This document shows, piece after piece, positions 32,183 through 42,800 of a stretch of 64,000 nucleotides of DNA. Under the pieces are notes generated by a model, which searched no databases, had not been told where the DNA came from, and saw only the letters and a list, made by a program, of their open reading frames with translations. Position 1 is the stretch's first letter. Each line of letters starts with the position of its first letter. The translations under genes were made by a program, and so were the position numbers. This stretch comes from DASSFG01 sp035547915 (GTDB lineage Bacteria > Planctomycetota > Planctomycetia > Pirellulales > JAICIG01), in assembly GCA_035547915.1 (NCBI GenBank), contig DASZTS010000011.1, positions 1 to 64,000 on the forward strand, in the 5' to 3' direction.

Positions 32183-34144
32183 TCAATCCAGGTCGAGAAA
32201 CGCTTTGAGGAAGAGCACCTGCACCGCCGTCAGGTAATCACGATTGTCTTTCTTGGCGAAGCCGTGCCCCTCGTTGTCGGCATACACGGTCCACACGGGC
32301 CGGCCGGCGGCACGAACCTTTTCGCCGATCTGCTCGGCTTCCGAGAACGGCACGCGTGGGTCGTTACGGCCGTGCGCCACCAGCAGGGCCGCGCGGATCT
32401 TGTCGGCGCCGGCCGTCGGGTTGATCTTCTCGAACACGGCCCGCATCTCGGGCTTGCGCTCGTCGCCGTATTCCGCCCGGCGCAGATCCTGCCGATAGGG
32501 GCTGGTGCGTTCGAGGAAGGTGATGAAGTTGGCGATCCCCACGATGTCGATGCCGGCTTTGATGCGGTCTGGGAAATGGACCAGCGAGGAAAGCACCATG
32601 AAGCCCCCGTAAGAACCACCGACGACGGCCACGCGCGAAGGATCGAGCTCGGGCTGCTGGGCGACCCAATCGAGGATGGCGCCGATGTCTTTCACGCTGT
32701 CTTCGCGGCGCTCGGCATTGTCGAGCTTGAGATACGTTTTGCCGTAGCCGGCCGAGCCGCGCACGTTGGGGGCGATCACGGCGATTCCCAGTTCGCGCAC
32801 TTCGAATTGCGTGATCGGCGAGAAGAACGGCCGGTATTGCGACTCGGGCCCACCGTGGATACTGATCAGAACGGCGGCGCGATGCTCTGACGAAGCGTTC
32901 GGCGGACGGAAGTAATAGGCCGGAATCTGGCGGCCGTCGAAGGAGGTGACCTGGATCGGCGACGGCTTGACGAAGCCGGCCGGATCGAGACCGCCGGTCT
33001 CGCTGAACGTCCAGCGCACGAGTTCCGCGTCATCCAGCCGAATCGAGTAGGCGTCGGACGGGGCATCGGGCCGCGCCAACGTCAGGCCGAGCTGCTTGCC
33101 ATCGGGCGAAAACTGCAAGTTCGCTGCGATTCCCAGCGGCAGATCGAGCGGCCGCACATCGTTTCCGTCCAACAAGTAGAGCTTGCTCGCGCCGTCGGCG
33201 TTGACGGCGATCGCCACGCGACCGCTGTTGGGATCGACCTCCAGCGCGTTCACGTCCCAGTGCAGGTCGCCCACCGGCCAATCGTAACGCCGTTCGTTCA
33301 GGTCGAGGCGGCCCAATTCCAAAAACTCGCCGCGCGCGTCGGTGGTGACATAGGCTACCTTGCCGTCGGGGCGGAACGCCATGTGTCCCACCGAGGCTGG
33401 GCCGTCGGCGGGCAACGGGAGCGGCGTGCGCTCCTTGCTCGCCACGTCGAACAAAGCCGGGTGGCCTTCGTTGATGGACACGTAGCGCGACAGGAGCAGC
33501 CGCTTGCCGTCGAGCGACCAATCGTGCGCGGTCCAAAACTCGCTATCGGTCTGCATCAACAACGAGGCGGACTGGGCCTGTCGGACGTTGGCCAGATAGA
33601 GGTCGGTGTCGCGGCCGTTGCGCCGCGTGCTGAGCACGATCATCTCTTCGCCGTTGTGCCGCACCGGCCCGAGCAGGTTGCGCGACTTGCCGTCGGTCAA
33701 CAAAGTGGTGCTGAACGCCGCGCGGTCGACCAGATAGATCTGGTCGTTTTCGCTCCCCCCCTGGCTCAGCGTGGCCAGCACCGCGCCGTCGCGACTGCTG
33801 GGCACGAAACGGCCGGAGACCGGCTCGTCGAAGAACGTAATCTGCTCGCGGCGGCCGCCGGGCACATAGACACGATGTAGTTGCGTAGCGTTGCCGAATC
33901 GGGTAGCGACGAGCATGCCGTCGCCGTCGGGCGACCAGCCGGCGAACGAGGCTTCGCGCATGTTCTGATATTGCCGCAGCCGCTCGATCAACTCGTGCGG
34001 TACGGTGGGCACGCTCTGCGTGGCAATAGCCGACGGCCGAAATGGGTCGGCCGGTTCCTCACCCCGCGAGGGCTGTGTCACGGCCAGCACGCAGAGCATC
34101 ACCGACAATGTGGCAAGCCTTCGGTACGAGAGGTTGGGCATCAT
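32183..34144 (-). CDS. Exported S9-family serine peptidase (POP/APEH-like)
   Basis: The 653-residue protein has a signal peptide (YRRLATLSVMLCVLAVTQPSRG), a TolB-like beta-propeller (about 45-410, with GWSPDGDGMLV, AFRPDGKVAYV and QFSPDGKQLGLTL blade motifs), and a C-terminal alpha/beta hydrolase domain. The catalytic residues are Ser ~511 in VVGGSYGGFM, Asp in HGRNDPRVP and His in DNEGHGFAKK. It should cleave oligopeptides outside the cytoplasm. The start at 34144 (MMPNLSYRR) gives the best signal peptide. First gene of the operon with ppa and the phosphatase, and 247 bp downstream of another S9 peptidase gene. Confidence 0.9.
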   Translation of the reverse strand: MMPNLSYRRLATLSVMLCVLAVTQPSRGEEPADPFRPSAIATQSVPTVPHELIERLRQYQNMREASFAGWSPDGDGMLVATRFGNATQLHRVYVPGGRREQITFFDEPVSGRFVPSSRDGAVLATLSQGGSENDQIYLVDRAAFSTTLLTDGKSRNLLGPVRHNGEEMIVLSTRRNGRDTDLYLANVRQAQSASLLMQTDSEFWTAHDWSLDGKRLLLSRYVSINEGHPALFDVASKERTPLPLPADGPASVGHMAFRPDGKVAYVTTDARGEFLELGRLDLNERRYDWPVGDLHWDVNALEVDPNSGRVAIAVNADGASKLYLLDGNDVRPLDLPLGIAANLQFSPDGKQLGLTLARPDAPSDAYSIRLDDAELVRWTFSETGGLDPAGFVKPSPIQVTSFDGRQIPAYYFRPPNASSEHRAAVLISIHGGPESQYRPFFSPITQFEVRELGIAVIAPNVRGSAGYGKTYLKLDNAERREDSVKDIGAILDWVAQQPELDPSRVAVVGGSYGGFMVLSSLVHFPDRIKAGIDIVGIANFITFLERTSPYRQDLRRAEYGDERKPEMRAVFEKINPTAGADKIRAALLVAHGRNDPRVPFSEAEQIGEKVRAAGRPVWTVYADNEGHGFAKKDNRDYLTAVQVLFLKAFLDLD

Positions 34145-34390
34145 GGATAGCGCTCTGGCGTGCAGCGGCGAATACACCGCGTCTAAGAGCCCATCCGAGA
34201 GCCATCGCTGCAACAGCAACGGTTCGACTCGCCCGCCGGTTTGCGGATCGGCTCGAAAACCTCGCGTATTCTATCGACCTGAAACTCAAACACCAGGGCA
34301 AACGCGGGCACTCGGCCGCCACGATGGACGCGGGAATCGAGCATTACCCCTCGTCGCCGGCTGCTCCGAAATGTGAGGATTTGTCCCTCC

Positions 34391-36940
34391 CTACGGTTCC
34401 CAGCGCGGTTCGCGGCCGTGCAGATGGCGGACGAGAAAATCCATGCGGCGACGCGAGCCGTAGGGCGTCTCGGCGGCGCCGTGTCCGGCTCCGGCGACGA
34501 TCAATAAATCAAAATCCTTGTCTGCCTTTTCGAGCGCGCGCACGAGTTGCATGGTCGAAGCTGGATCGACGTTCCTGTCGAGCTCTCCCACGACGAGCAG
34601 CAGCTTGCCCGCGAGTTTGTGCGCGTCGGTCACGTTCGACGAGGCTTCGTAATGCGGGCCGATGGGATAGCCCATCCACAGTTCGTTCCACCAGATCTTG
34701 TCCATGCGGTTGTCGTGACATCCGCAGTCGGCGACCGACACCCGATAGAAATCGTGGTGGTCGAGCAGCGCCCGCACGGCGTTCTGCCCGCCGGCGCTGC
34801 CGCCGTAGACGCCGACCCGCGTGAGGTCCATCCATGGACGTTCCTGGGCCGCTGCTCTCAGCCAGGCGATCCGATCGGCAAACCCCGCATCCGCCAGATT
34901 CCGCCAGCAGACGTCATGGAATGCCTTGCTCCGCCAGTTCGTCCCCATGCCGTCGATCTGCACCACGACGAAGCCCAGTTCCGCCATAGCGTGCTGACCG
35001 ATCAAGGTGCCAAACTCCTTGGGAACGTGTGCGCCGTGCGGGCCGGCGTAGATCTGTTCGACCACGGGATAATGCTGCGAGGGATCGAAATTCGACGGCC
35101 GAATGAGGATGCCGTAAATCGGTGTCTCGCCGTCGCGCCCCGGCGCGACAAACCGTTCTGGCATTTGCCATCCGGCCGCCAGGAGTGATTGCGCGTCGGC
35201 CCGTTCGACCTCGCAGAGATACGAGCCGTCGTCGGCGCGTCGTAACTCGACGACCGGCGGCTGATCGACGCGCGACCAGCGGTCGAGCAAGAATCGGCGG
35301 TCGGGCGAGAAGGTCACGTCGTGCGTGCCGTCGGCCTCGGTCAGGATGGTAAGACCGTCGCCCCCGAAGTTCACGCGGCACAGGTGCAGGTAATAAGGAT
35401 CCTGGCCCGGCCGCACGCCACCGGCATAAAACCAGATCTGACGCTTCTCGATGTCGACGTGCTCGACGCGCCGCACCACGTAGGCACCGCGCGTGACTTG
35501 GTTCTTCAGCGTCCCGCTGCGAGCGTCGTAAAGGTAGAGGTGGTTCCAGCCGTCGCGCTCCGACATCCAGAGGATCTCACCAGTTTCGTCGATCGGCCGA
35601 TACAAGAGCTTGCTGTTGTAGTCGATGAACGTGCGCGAGTTTTCGTCGATGAGCGCCGCCGCCGTTCCTGTGGTCGCATCGACGGCGATCACCCGCAGCG
35701 CCTGGTGGCCGCGCTCATTGTAAAGAAACGTAAAGCGCTGTCCGTCGCCGTCCCAACGCAGCTCGTCGATGCTCCAAGGATCGGCAAAGAGCTTGTCGTC
35801 GACAGCGATGGATTTCTTCGCCGCCACGTCGAACAGCCGCGGCCGAGGATGGGCGATCCGGTCGCCCGGCTTCAGGTAATCGAACGTGAGCAGCTTCGGC
35901 TGCAATTGGTCGGCGGGCGACGATTCGACGAGGTGGACCGGATGTTCCTGCGCCGCCTCGACCTGCAAGACGAGCAGTTTCGACGAGTCGGGCGACCAGA
36001 GCAGCGGTCCGCGATAGGAATTCTGCGCCGTGCCGTCGGTGGTCAAGGCAAACTCACCGGGATCGTCGCCGCTCGGCTCGACGGGGCGAACCCAGACATT
36101 GTTGTCGCGCACGTCGGCAGACCAGTGCCCGTCGCGCGAAATCGCACCACGCCGCCAGAACGATGATGGCCGTCGTGGCGGCGCGGGTCGGGCATCGACC
36201 GGAATGATCGCGCGACGCGCCTCGGATTCGGCGATGAACACCGCCAGCAAGCCTCCTTCGGCATCGACAACTTCCCACGCGTGCCCAGCGAAGGTGTGCT
36301 GCCCGCGTTCTTGGCCCGCCGGTACCGTGCCATAATCACGTCGGCCACCGTCCAGATCTCGCCATAACAGGCGCACGTCCTGGGCCCACCGATTGACGAA
36401 GACGATCTCGGTCTCTTCGTCGCTGGCGCGGCTCCGGTCGCGAGAATTGTTTCTGAGGGGCAGATCGGGCTTGTCGTCGGCGTCGGCCGAGAGCTCTTCC
36501 AACTCGTACGTTGAGAGGTCGCAGCGGAGGCGGTGGCCGCCCGCCGCAAAGCTCAACGCTTGCGGATGCCGATCGAGGTCGACCTGATCGAGCGGCAGTG
36601 CGTCGGCACGCACTTCCTTTCCCAACCGTTGTGTCAGGGCCGCGGCCAACCGGTCGTGATCGAACGCCGGCTGCCGCGAGCCGTGTTCGCAGTCGACCAC
36701 CACAAACTCGTGCCCGTCGCGGGCCGTGCGCACCCGATACCAAAATCGGCCGCCGTCGGGGAGCCAGTGCGGCTGAACGTTGTCGCGGAAGACCCGGTTC
36801 ACAACCTTCGCGCGCAATTGTGCCGCGCGTTCGTAATCGGCCCGCGACCCCTGGGCCTGAAGCGTGCCTGCGGTGCCCGGTTGGATCGCCAGAACCACGA
36901 TAACCATCAGCCGGACGGCAACATTTTTGCTTTTGAACAT
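34391..36940 (-). CDS. Exported DPP4-type S9B dipeptidyl peptidase
   Basis: The 849-residue protein has a signal anchor/peptide (MFKSKNVAVRLMVIVVLAIQPGTAG), an eight-bladed propeller region (about 100-600) and a C-terminal hydrolase domain. The nucleophile is Ser ~715 in GVYGGSAGGQN, with Asp in VVGELDRNVDP and His in VAGAGHGAAETPYG. The ALNP-type NYDPS.HYPVVEQIYAGPH block before it matches S9B peptidases, which remove N-terminal dipeptides. GGSAGG is slightly unlike the GWSYGG of classic DPP4. The start at 36940 is chosen for its signal sequence. The upstream sequence holds an LRR remnant. Confidence 0.87.
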   Translation of the reverse strand: MFKSKNVAVRLMVIVVLAIQPGTAGTLQAQGSRADYERAAQLRAKVVNRVFRDNVQPHWLPDGGRFWYRVRTARDGHEFVVVDCEHGSRQPAFDHDRLAAALTQRLGKEVRADALPLDQVDLDRHPQALSFAAGGHRLRCDLSTYELEELSADADDKPDLPLRNNSRDRSRASDEETEIVFVNRWAQDVRLLWRDLDGGRRDYGTVPAGQERGQHTFAGHAWEVVDAEGGLLAVFIAESEARRAIIPVDARPAPPRRPSSFWRRGAISRDGHWSADVRDNNVWVRPVEPSGDDPGEFALTTDGTAQNSYRGPLLWSPDSSKLLVLQVEAAQEHPVHLVESSPADQLQPKLLTFDYLKPGDRIAHPRPRLFDVAAKKSIAVDDKLFADPWSIDELRWDGDGQRFTFLYNERGHQALRVIAVDATTGTAAALIDENSRTFIDYNSKLLYRPIDETGEILWMSERDGWNHLYLYDARSGTLKNQVTRGAYVVRRVEHVDIEKRQIWFYAGGVRPGQDPYYLHLCRVNFGGDGLTILTEADGTHDVTFSPDRRFLLDRWSRVDQPPVVELRRADDGSYLCEVERADAQSLLAAGWQMPERFVAPGRDGETPIYGILIRPSNFDPSQHYPVVEQIYAGPHGAHVPKEFGTLIGQHAMAELGFVVVQIDGMGTNWRSKAFHDVCWRNLADAGFADRIAWLRAAAQERPWMDLTRVGVYGGSAGGQNAVRALLDHHDFYRVSVADCGCHDNRMDKIWWNELWMGYPIGPHYEASSNVTDAHKLAGKLLLVVGELDRNVDPASTMQLVRALEKADKDFDLLIVAGAGHGAAETPYGSRRRMDFLVRHLHGREPRWEP

Positions 36941-37029
36941 GGTCTCATCATGGAACGTGCCCAGCGGCCAGTCAAACCTGCGCGCGACCATACCGTAGAG
37001 CAACGGTCTCAATCGATGGCCGGAGCCGT

Positions 37030-37287
37030 CTACCACGAGATGGAGAGCGTTGTCCACCTGCCCAGCCGATGGCGCAGGACAGCGATGCCGTCGTCGGTGA
37101 CATTCGTTTTCACCAGATAGATCCGTTGCAAACGGGGCAGGATCGGAAACTGTTCCAAGCCGGCGTCGGTCAGCGCCGTTCCGCGCAGATCGAGTTCTTC
37201 GATCTGTTCCAGGATGGTCAATTTTCTCAGATGCTCATGGAGATCGGAAGGTGGGCCAGCGAGAGATACCGCAAGTGCTGGGGGCAT
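37030..37287 (-). pseudogene. Leucine-rich-repeat protein fragment
   Basis: An 85-codon open frame encodes EHLRKLTILEQIEELDLRGTALTDAGLEQF and then LPRLQRIYLVKTNVTDDGIAVLRHRL, two and a half repeats of the planctomycete-type LRR (L..L.L..T.VTD.G). Larger exported LRR proteins normally hold many repeats and a signal peptide; neither is present. It is therefore read as a remnant, though a short LRR protein is possible. It lies between the pilin terminator and the DPP4-like gene. Confidence 0.5.
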
Positions 37288-37297
37288 GCGGGCGCAA

Positions 37298-37328
37298 CAA
37301 AAAACCCAGCTCTCCCGAGGGCTGGGCC
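37298..37328 (-). terminator. Rho-independent terminator of the Flp pilin gene
   Basis: Stem CCCAGC (37305-37310) with GCTGGG (37321-37326) around a 10-nt loop. On the minus strand six T follow. It is 30 bp downstream of the pilin stop. Confidence 0.85.
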
Positions 37329-37357
37329 TTTTGTCGTGCGAATGACTCGCGATATTG

Positions 37358-37549
37358 CTAACTGGCCGCGGTGAGCGAGGCCGCCACGGCGGAAAACGTC
37401 TTGTTGGTCTTCGAACCGATCGAGCCGATCGCGGTAAGGCAAACGATGACGATCAAAGACAACATGACCGCGTATTCGACGGCCGTGGGACCGTCCTCGG
37501 AGCCAACGAAACGACGCACTTTCTGACCGAGATTCTTCATTGCACCCAT
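37358..37549 (-). CDS. Flp-family type IVb pilin
   Basis: The 63-residue protein has the type IVb prepilin signature: a charged leader ending SEDG, cleavage after Gly20 and mature PTAVEYAVMLSLIVIVCLTAI with Glu at +5, followed by a short tail. It should be processed by a TadV-type peptidase and polymerise into Flp/Tad adhesion pili. No tad assembly gene is in the window, so the apparatus must be encoded elsewhere if functional. Met4 (MKNLGQ) is an alternative start. It has its own terminator and stands alone. Confidence 0.92.
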   Translation of the reverse strand: MGAMKNLGQKVRRFVGSEDGPTAVEYAVMLSLIVIVCLTAIGSIGSKTNKTFSAVAASLTAAS

Positions 37550-37910
37550 CTACGCAGATACCTCATGACGCTTGTGTAGTTATTTGGCGCCTTCAGGACT
37601 TCAGGACGAGCCGGGGTGCAAGGCATCGCAGAGAGGTCCCGCGAATGCTTACACGCGCCGATTTGGCGCCAACGGGAGAGAATGCGTGAACACGCGGTCT
37701 CTTAAGTTGGAAACCTAGTTCAGCTAGTGCGCATGTCAAATTTCTGCCGGAGAATATTTTTAAGGTGCTCGATCTCAAAACTCCGGACAGTTCCTGCTAA
37801 GCTCAAACAATGGCCGAAGCGGATGGTGACCGACGAGCGGTCGCCACTGCTATAATGCCCGTCATCGTCCGAGACGTTGCACCCCCTAGAACAACGCCCA
37901 CCGATCCACC
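37550..37910. other. Divergent intergenic region, nothing recognised
   Basis: About 360 bases, locally less GC-rich, between the pilin and FG-GAP genes. It should hold the pilin promoter; no confident -10/-35 pair was assigned. Confidence 0.45.
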
Positions 37911-39650
37911 ATGCGATACTTTCTTTGTGCCCTCGCCTTATTGCCGATCGCCGGGCAGTCGGCCCACTGCCAGGAATATCAGCTCGATACCTTTGAGCGG
38001 CAACAGTTGACCGACACGTACTACTCGGAGGGTGCCAACGCCGGCGACCTCGATGGCGATGGCCACCCGGACGTGGTCTACGGACCGTACTGGTTCCGCG
38101 GCCCCGACTTCAAAGAGCAACACGAGCTCTATGCCGCCAAGCCGCAGCCACGCGACGCCTACGCCGACAACTTCTTCAACTGGATTTACGATTTCAACGG
38201 CGACGGGCGAAACGACGTGTTTGTGGTGGGATTTCCGGGAACGCCCGCCTTCGTCTACGAAAACCCCGGCCCGGAGGGCTGGGCCAAGCATTGGAAGAAA
38301 CACGAGGTCTTCGGCTCCGTGGCGAACGAATCGCCGCATTGGGTCGATCTGGTATTCGGCGACCGGCCCGAACTGGTTTGCACGTATGGCGGCTTGTACG
38401 GTTTCGCGACCGCCGACTGGAGCGATCCATTTTCGAAGTGGACCTTTCACGCCATTTCCGACAAGTCGGCGCCCGATCGTTTTGGGCACGGCCTGGGGGT
38501 CGGCGACGTGAATGGCGACGGGCGCCTGGATGTGCTCACCGCGGAGGGCTGGTTCGAGCAGCCGAAGTCGGAGCCCGACAGCGTGCGGTGGAAGTTCCAC
38601 AACACCCCGTTCACCAACGCCTACGGCGGAGCCGAAATGTATGCCTACGACGTCGACGGCGACGGAGACAACGACGTCATCACGAGCCTCGCGGCGCACC
38701 ATTTCGGTCTGGCTTGGTATGAACAATACCAGGGACCCGACGGGCCTCTCTTTCGGCCACACGTGATCGTGGGGTCCCGCCCCGACGAGAACCGATACGG
38801 CATCGTGTTCAGCGAGCCGCACTCGGTCGCGCTGGCCGACATCGACGGGGACGGTTTGAAGGACATCGTGACCGGCAAGACCTATTGGTCGCACCACAGA
38901 CAGAGTCCGCTGTGGGATGCCGGCGCGGTCGTCTACTGGTTCCGCCTGGTGCGGGGCGAGGGCGGTGTCGATTGGGTGCCACACCTGGCCGACGACGATG
39001 CCGGCATCGGTCGCCAGGTGAGCATCGTCGACGTCAATGGCGACAGTCTGCCCGACATCGTGCTGGGCGGGATGAAGGGTTGCCACGTCCTGCGCCATGT
39101 CCGTACGCCGGTAAGCCCGCAGCGCTGGGAGGCGGCGCAGCCGAAGGTAGTGGACACGGCCGAGCGGCAGGCCCGCGTGCCCGCCCCCATCGACGAAGCC
39201 ACCGGCAAGGTGCGCGATGCGCTCGAAGGCGAGAGGCTCAAGGTGCTGCGCGCTTCTGCCGGTAGAGCCGTTCCGCAAGAGATGGAATCGTTTACGAAGG
39301 ACCGCTGGAGCGGCGGCAAGCAGCTTTTTTGGACCGCGGCGCGGAACGGCGAGAAGCTCGATCTGGAGTTGCCGGTGTCGAAAGACGGCGAATATGAAGT
39401 ATCCGCCGTGTTCACGATGGCCGGCGATTATGGCATCGTGCAGCTTTCGCTCGACGGACAGTCGCTCGGCAAACCGATCGACCTGTTCAACTATCCCGAC
39501 GTCATCACCAGCGGCGTGATCTTCTTCGGCCGGCAGCGACTGTCGGCCGGCAAGCACAAGCTCACGCTCGAGATCGTGGGCGCGAATGCCGCTTCGACGA
39601 AAACATATCTGGTCGGCCTCGATTACGTGAGCCTGGCACCGGCCCCCTAG
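37911..39650 (+). CDS. Exported FG-GAP/VCBS repeat protein
   Basis: The 579-residue product has a signal peptide (MRYFLCALALLPIAGQSAHC), then at least six Asp-rich calcium-binding repeats of the FG-GAP type: DLDGDGHPDVV, DFNGDGRNDVF, DVNGDGRLDVL, DVDGDGDNDVI, DIDGDGLKDIV and DVNGDSLPDIV, forming an integrin-like beta-propeller. The last ~110 residues (from about 465) look like a beta-sandwich, possibly carbohydrate-binding (YEVSAVFTMAGDYGIVQLSLDG). It is probably secreted or cell-surface. Its ligand and partner are unknown. No strong ribosome binding site precedes the ATG. Confidence 0.87.
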   Translation: MRYFLCALALLPIAGQSAHCQEYQLDTFERQQLTDTYYSEGANAGDLDGDGHPDVVYGPYWFRGPDFKEQHELYAAKPQPRDAYADNFFNWIYDFNGDGRNDVFVVGFPGTPAFVYENPGPEGWAKHWKKHEVFGSVANESPHWVDLVFGDRPELVCTYGGLYGFATADWSDPFSKWTFHAISDKSAPDRFGHGLGVGDVNGDGRLDVLTAEGWFEQPKSEPDSVRWKFHNTPFTNAYGGAEMYAYDVDGDGDNDVITSLAAHHFGLAWYEQYQGPDGPLFRPHVIVGSRPDENRYGIVFSEPHSVALADIDGDGLKDIVTGKTYWSHHRQSPLWDAGAVVYWFRLVRGEGGVDWVPHLADDDAGIGRQVSIVDVNGDSLPDIVLGGMKGCHVLRHVRTPVSPQRWEAAQPKVVDTAERQARVPAPIDEATGKVRDALEGERLKVLRASAGRAVPQEMESFTKDRWSGGKQLFWTAARNGEKLDLELPVSKDGEYEVSAVFTMAGDYGIVQLSLDGQSLGKPIDLFNYPDVITSGVIFFGRQRLSAGKHKLTLEIVGANAASTKTYLVGLDYVSLAPAP

Positions 39651-39815
39651 TCCGGGCTGCGCAGACCAAGGCGCCGGCCGGCCACCTCTTTGCTACACGC
39701 CCGCTCCGCAGACAAGTTGCAGGGCGGGACCTCGCGGTCGTGCCATGATTGACTCATGAGACATGGTGTCTTATGGTCAGTGCTGAGCGAGTCGCGGTCC
39801 GATCACGGGGAGGCC

Positions 39816-42800
39816 ATGTCGATGCCAGCGAATACCGGTCGGGTATTTCGGTTGTTCGCCTGTGTGATCCTGGGTGGTGCAGCGGTCGTTGGTGCGGCCG
39901 AGGGAGCGCCGCCTGCCCCGTTGCAGGGTCTGGTGGTTGATGACCGGGGTCAGGCGGTCGCCGGCGCGCAGGTCGTCTTTTCGTGGTGGAGTGGTCAGAA
40001 GAATCAGACCGTCGCCGCCAAGAGCGACGAGCAGGGCCGATTCCGATTGGATGCGCCGCCCGACATGGAAGGCGACGTCTGGCCCCTGGGCGAGATCTGG
40101 GCCGCTACTCGGGGTCGACGTCTGGCCTCCGAGCGGCTGTTTGTGGACGGTGAGCCGCCGGTCGACCTGCGGCTGGTGTTACCTTCCGCCGCGGATGTGG
40201 CCGTCGTGGTGACGGGGCCGGACGGCGAGGGCGTCGCGGGGGCGCAAGTCACCCTGCCCGTCGCGGCCGATCCCGAGCGTAACAGCCGCCTCGTGCCCGA
40301 GGCGCTACATCCCTTCATCGAGGTGACCACCGATCGTGCCGGCCGCGCACGAATCGTAGCCCTGCCCCGCAAGGAACTGTCGGTGGTCAGGGTGGTGAGC
40401 ACGAAGTTCGGCAGCCAGTCGCGATATCTGACACCGCCCACCGATGCGGAACCGCCGGAGATCGCGATATCTCTGCGGCTCGCGGGCCGCGTGCGGGGGC
40501 AACTGATCGCGCCGGAGCCGGGAGTGATGGAGGGGTGTTCCGTATGGGTCTTGAGCTACCCGAACGACAGCAATCCAGCCGCCGGGTTCACGTTGGCCGA
40601 GGCTACGGCCACGAGCGACAAAGACGGACGATTCGAGATCCCAGCGATCGGCGCCGGCACCATACGCCACATCGTCGTGGTCCAGAAGCCCGGAATGTCC
40701 TTCTTGCCTGAGCTACCCGCTGAGGTTCCGGTCGCGGTCGGCCGAACGGCGGAGTTGACCATTCCGTTCAAGCAGGCGGTCCGTGTGCGAGGTATGGTGC
40801 GCGAAGCGGTCGGCGGCAAACCGATCAGCGACGTAATGATCGGCGTCAACGATGGGCGCAGCGGTTCGTCGTCTGCGCCGGCCGTGACCGGTGCGGACGG
40901 GCGGTTCGAGTTCCTGCGGTTGCCGGGGCCACTGCAGCTCTATTTGCAATTCAGCCGGCCGCGCGAGATCCCCGGCTGGTTCCAGCACCGCACCTATCAG
41001 ATCGAGGGTGGTCGAAAGGAAGTCGACCTGCCGCCGATCGAATTGGCTCAGGCCCGGGGCCGTGTTATCGATGGAAGCGGCCGGCCGGTTCCGGACGTGA
41101 AGGTCGAGAAGGTCGTAGCCAAGTTCGATTTCGAGGGCACTCAGGTGGAGAATCCCGCGGTCTGGTATACCGAGCCGCGCGAACTATCCACCGACGCCAA
41201 AGGCGAATTCAGGGCCTGGGTGGAGGTCGGTTCGCCTTACCGGGTGTTGCTCGGCGTCGCGGGGCGCGCACCGCAATGGACCGAATGGCTAGCAGTCGCC
41301 GCCGATGCTCCGGCCGTCTTTCCAGACGTGGTGATCGGCACGCTACGTTCGGTCGCCGGCCGTATCGTCGATCGCCAAAACCGGCCGGTGCCGCGGGCCA
41401 CTGTCTTTCAATCCGGCGACGGTCCACAGCGAACGGAAGCGACCAGCGACGACGACGGCGGCTTTCGCTTGGACGGTTATCAGAACGACGCCGCATTCCT
41501 GTTTGCCGAGAAAGATGGCTTCCGCTTCCACGGCGAGCCACTCACGCTGGGCGACGCGGAAGTACGAGTCGTGCTGACGCGCACCGACGAACCACCGGCA
41601 CGACGATTGGCCACACTCGCGGCGGCCGACCCTGCGGGCGAAGTTGCCTTGGCCAGACGCATCTTGCAGCCCGCGCTCGACGGCTTGGGGAAGGTGACCG
41701 ACGAACAGGAACGTTCGGCGGTGCTCCGGGAACTGGCCGAAATCGACCCGGCCGCCGCGCTGGAGCGGATCCAGGCACTGGCGCTAAAGGGCGGCCGGGC
41801 GGAAATGTTGTTGGTCGGAATTGCCAAGCGCCTTTCAGCCGAAGATCCAGACGATGCAGCGGCCCTCATCGAGTCGCTCGACAACGCCTATTCGCGTGCC
41901 GCGGCGTATGTCATGGCGACGGAGGCATTGCCGGCATCGCAGCGCGAACGAAGGCTCGAGTGGATCGGTAAGGCGAGGTTGCACCTCCGGGGTGCGGGCG
42001 AGCCGATGATGCGCACGGCACTGACTGCTTACCTAGCACGACTGATGACGGAGAGCGGCGATCGTGAGGAGGCGCTGAAGCTGATCACCGCGATCCGGCC
42101 GGATGTCGAAAAACTCCCATTCGACGGCCAGGCTGCCTATGTCCGCGGAGTCGCGGCCGAAGCCTTGGCATCCTTCGACGTGACCGCGGCGCTCGCTCTG
42201 ATCCAAGACCTCAAGGACGACCGCGAATACGATCGGCATCACGGCAACCTCGCGCGCATCGTGGCGCCGGCCCATCCGGCCGCGGCCGTCGGCACACTCA
42301 AACAGGTACGCGACGATTTTCAGCGCGATCAATACGCCGTCCACGTGGCCCCGGCGTTGGCCACCGTCGACCGCGCCCAGGCCGATGCCGCGGTGGCGCT
42401 CATCGGCTACTTGCCGATGCAAGCGTTCGCGGAGGGGTTGATGGCCGACGCGCTCAGTAAGGCCGATCCACCGGCGGCGGTGGCCCAACTCGAGCGCACC
42501 TACGAGACGCTGGCCAAGGCCGCCTCCGGCGATGTGCCGCAGAAATACGGATTTCAAGCCGCACCCGTATTGGCCGCTTGGTTTTTGCCCGTCGTCGAGA
42601 AGCTTGCTCCGGACCGCGTGGAGGAGTTTGTCTTCCGCGCACTGGCACTGCGGACGCCGCTGAGCCGACAAGGCGATCGCGCGCAGCCGATCCTGCTGTC
42701 GCGCGCCTACCTGGCGATGTTCCTCGCCCGCTACGACCGCGAATTGGCCCGTGGGTTGTACGGCGACCTGCCTGCCGAGGCGCTCGAGAATCTTGATGCG

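Noticed and set aside
37938..39557. 539-codon frame antisense to the FG-GAP gene
   Set aside because: Composition is that of a codon shadow; the sense strand has a signal peptide and six calcium-binding repeats.
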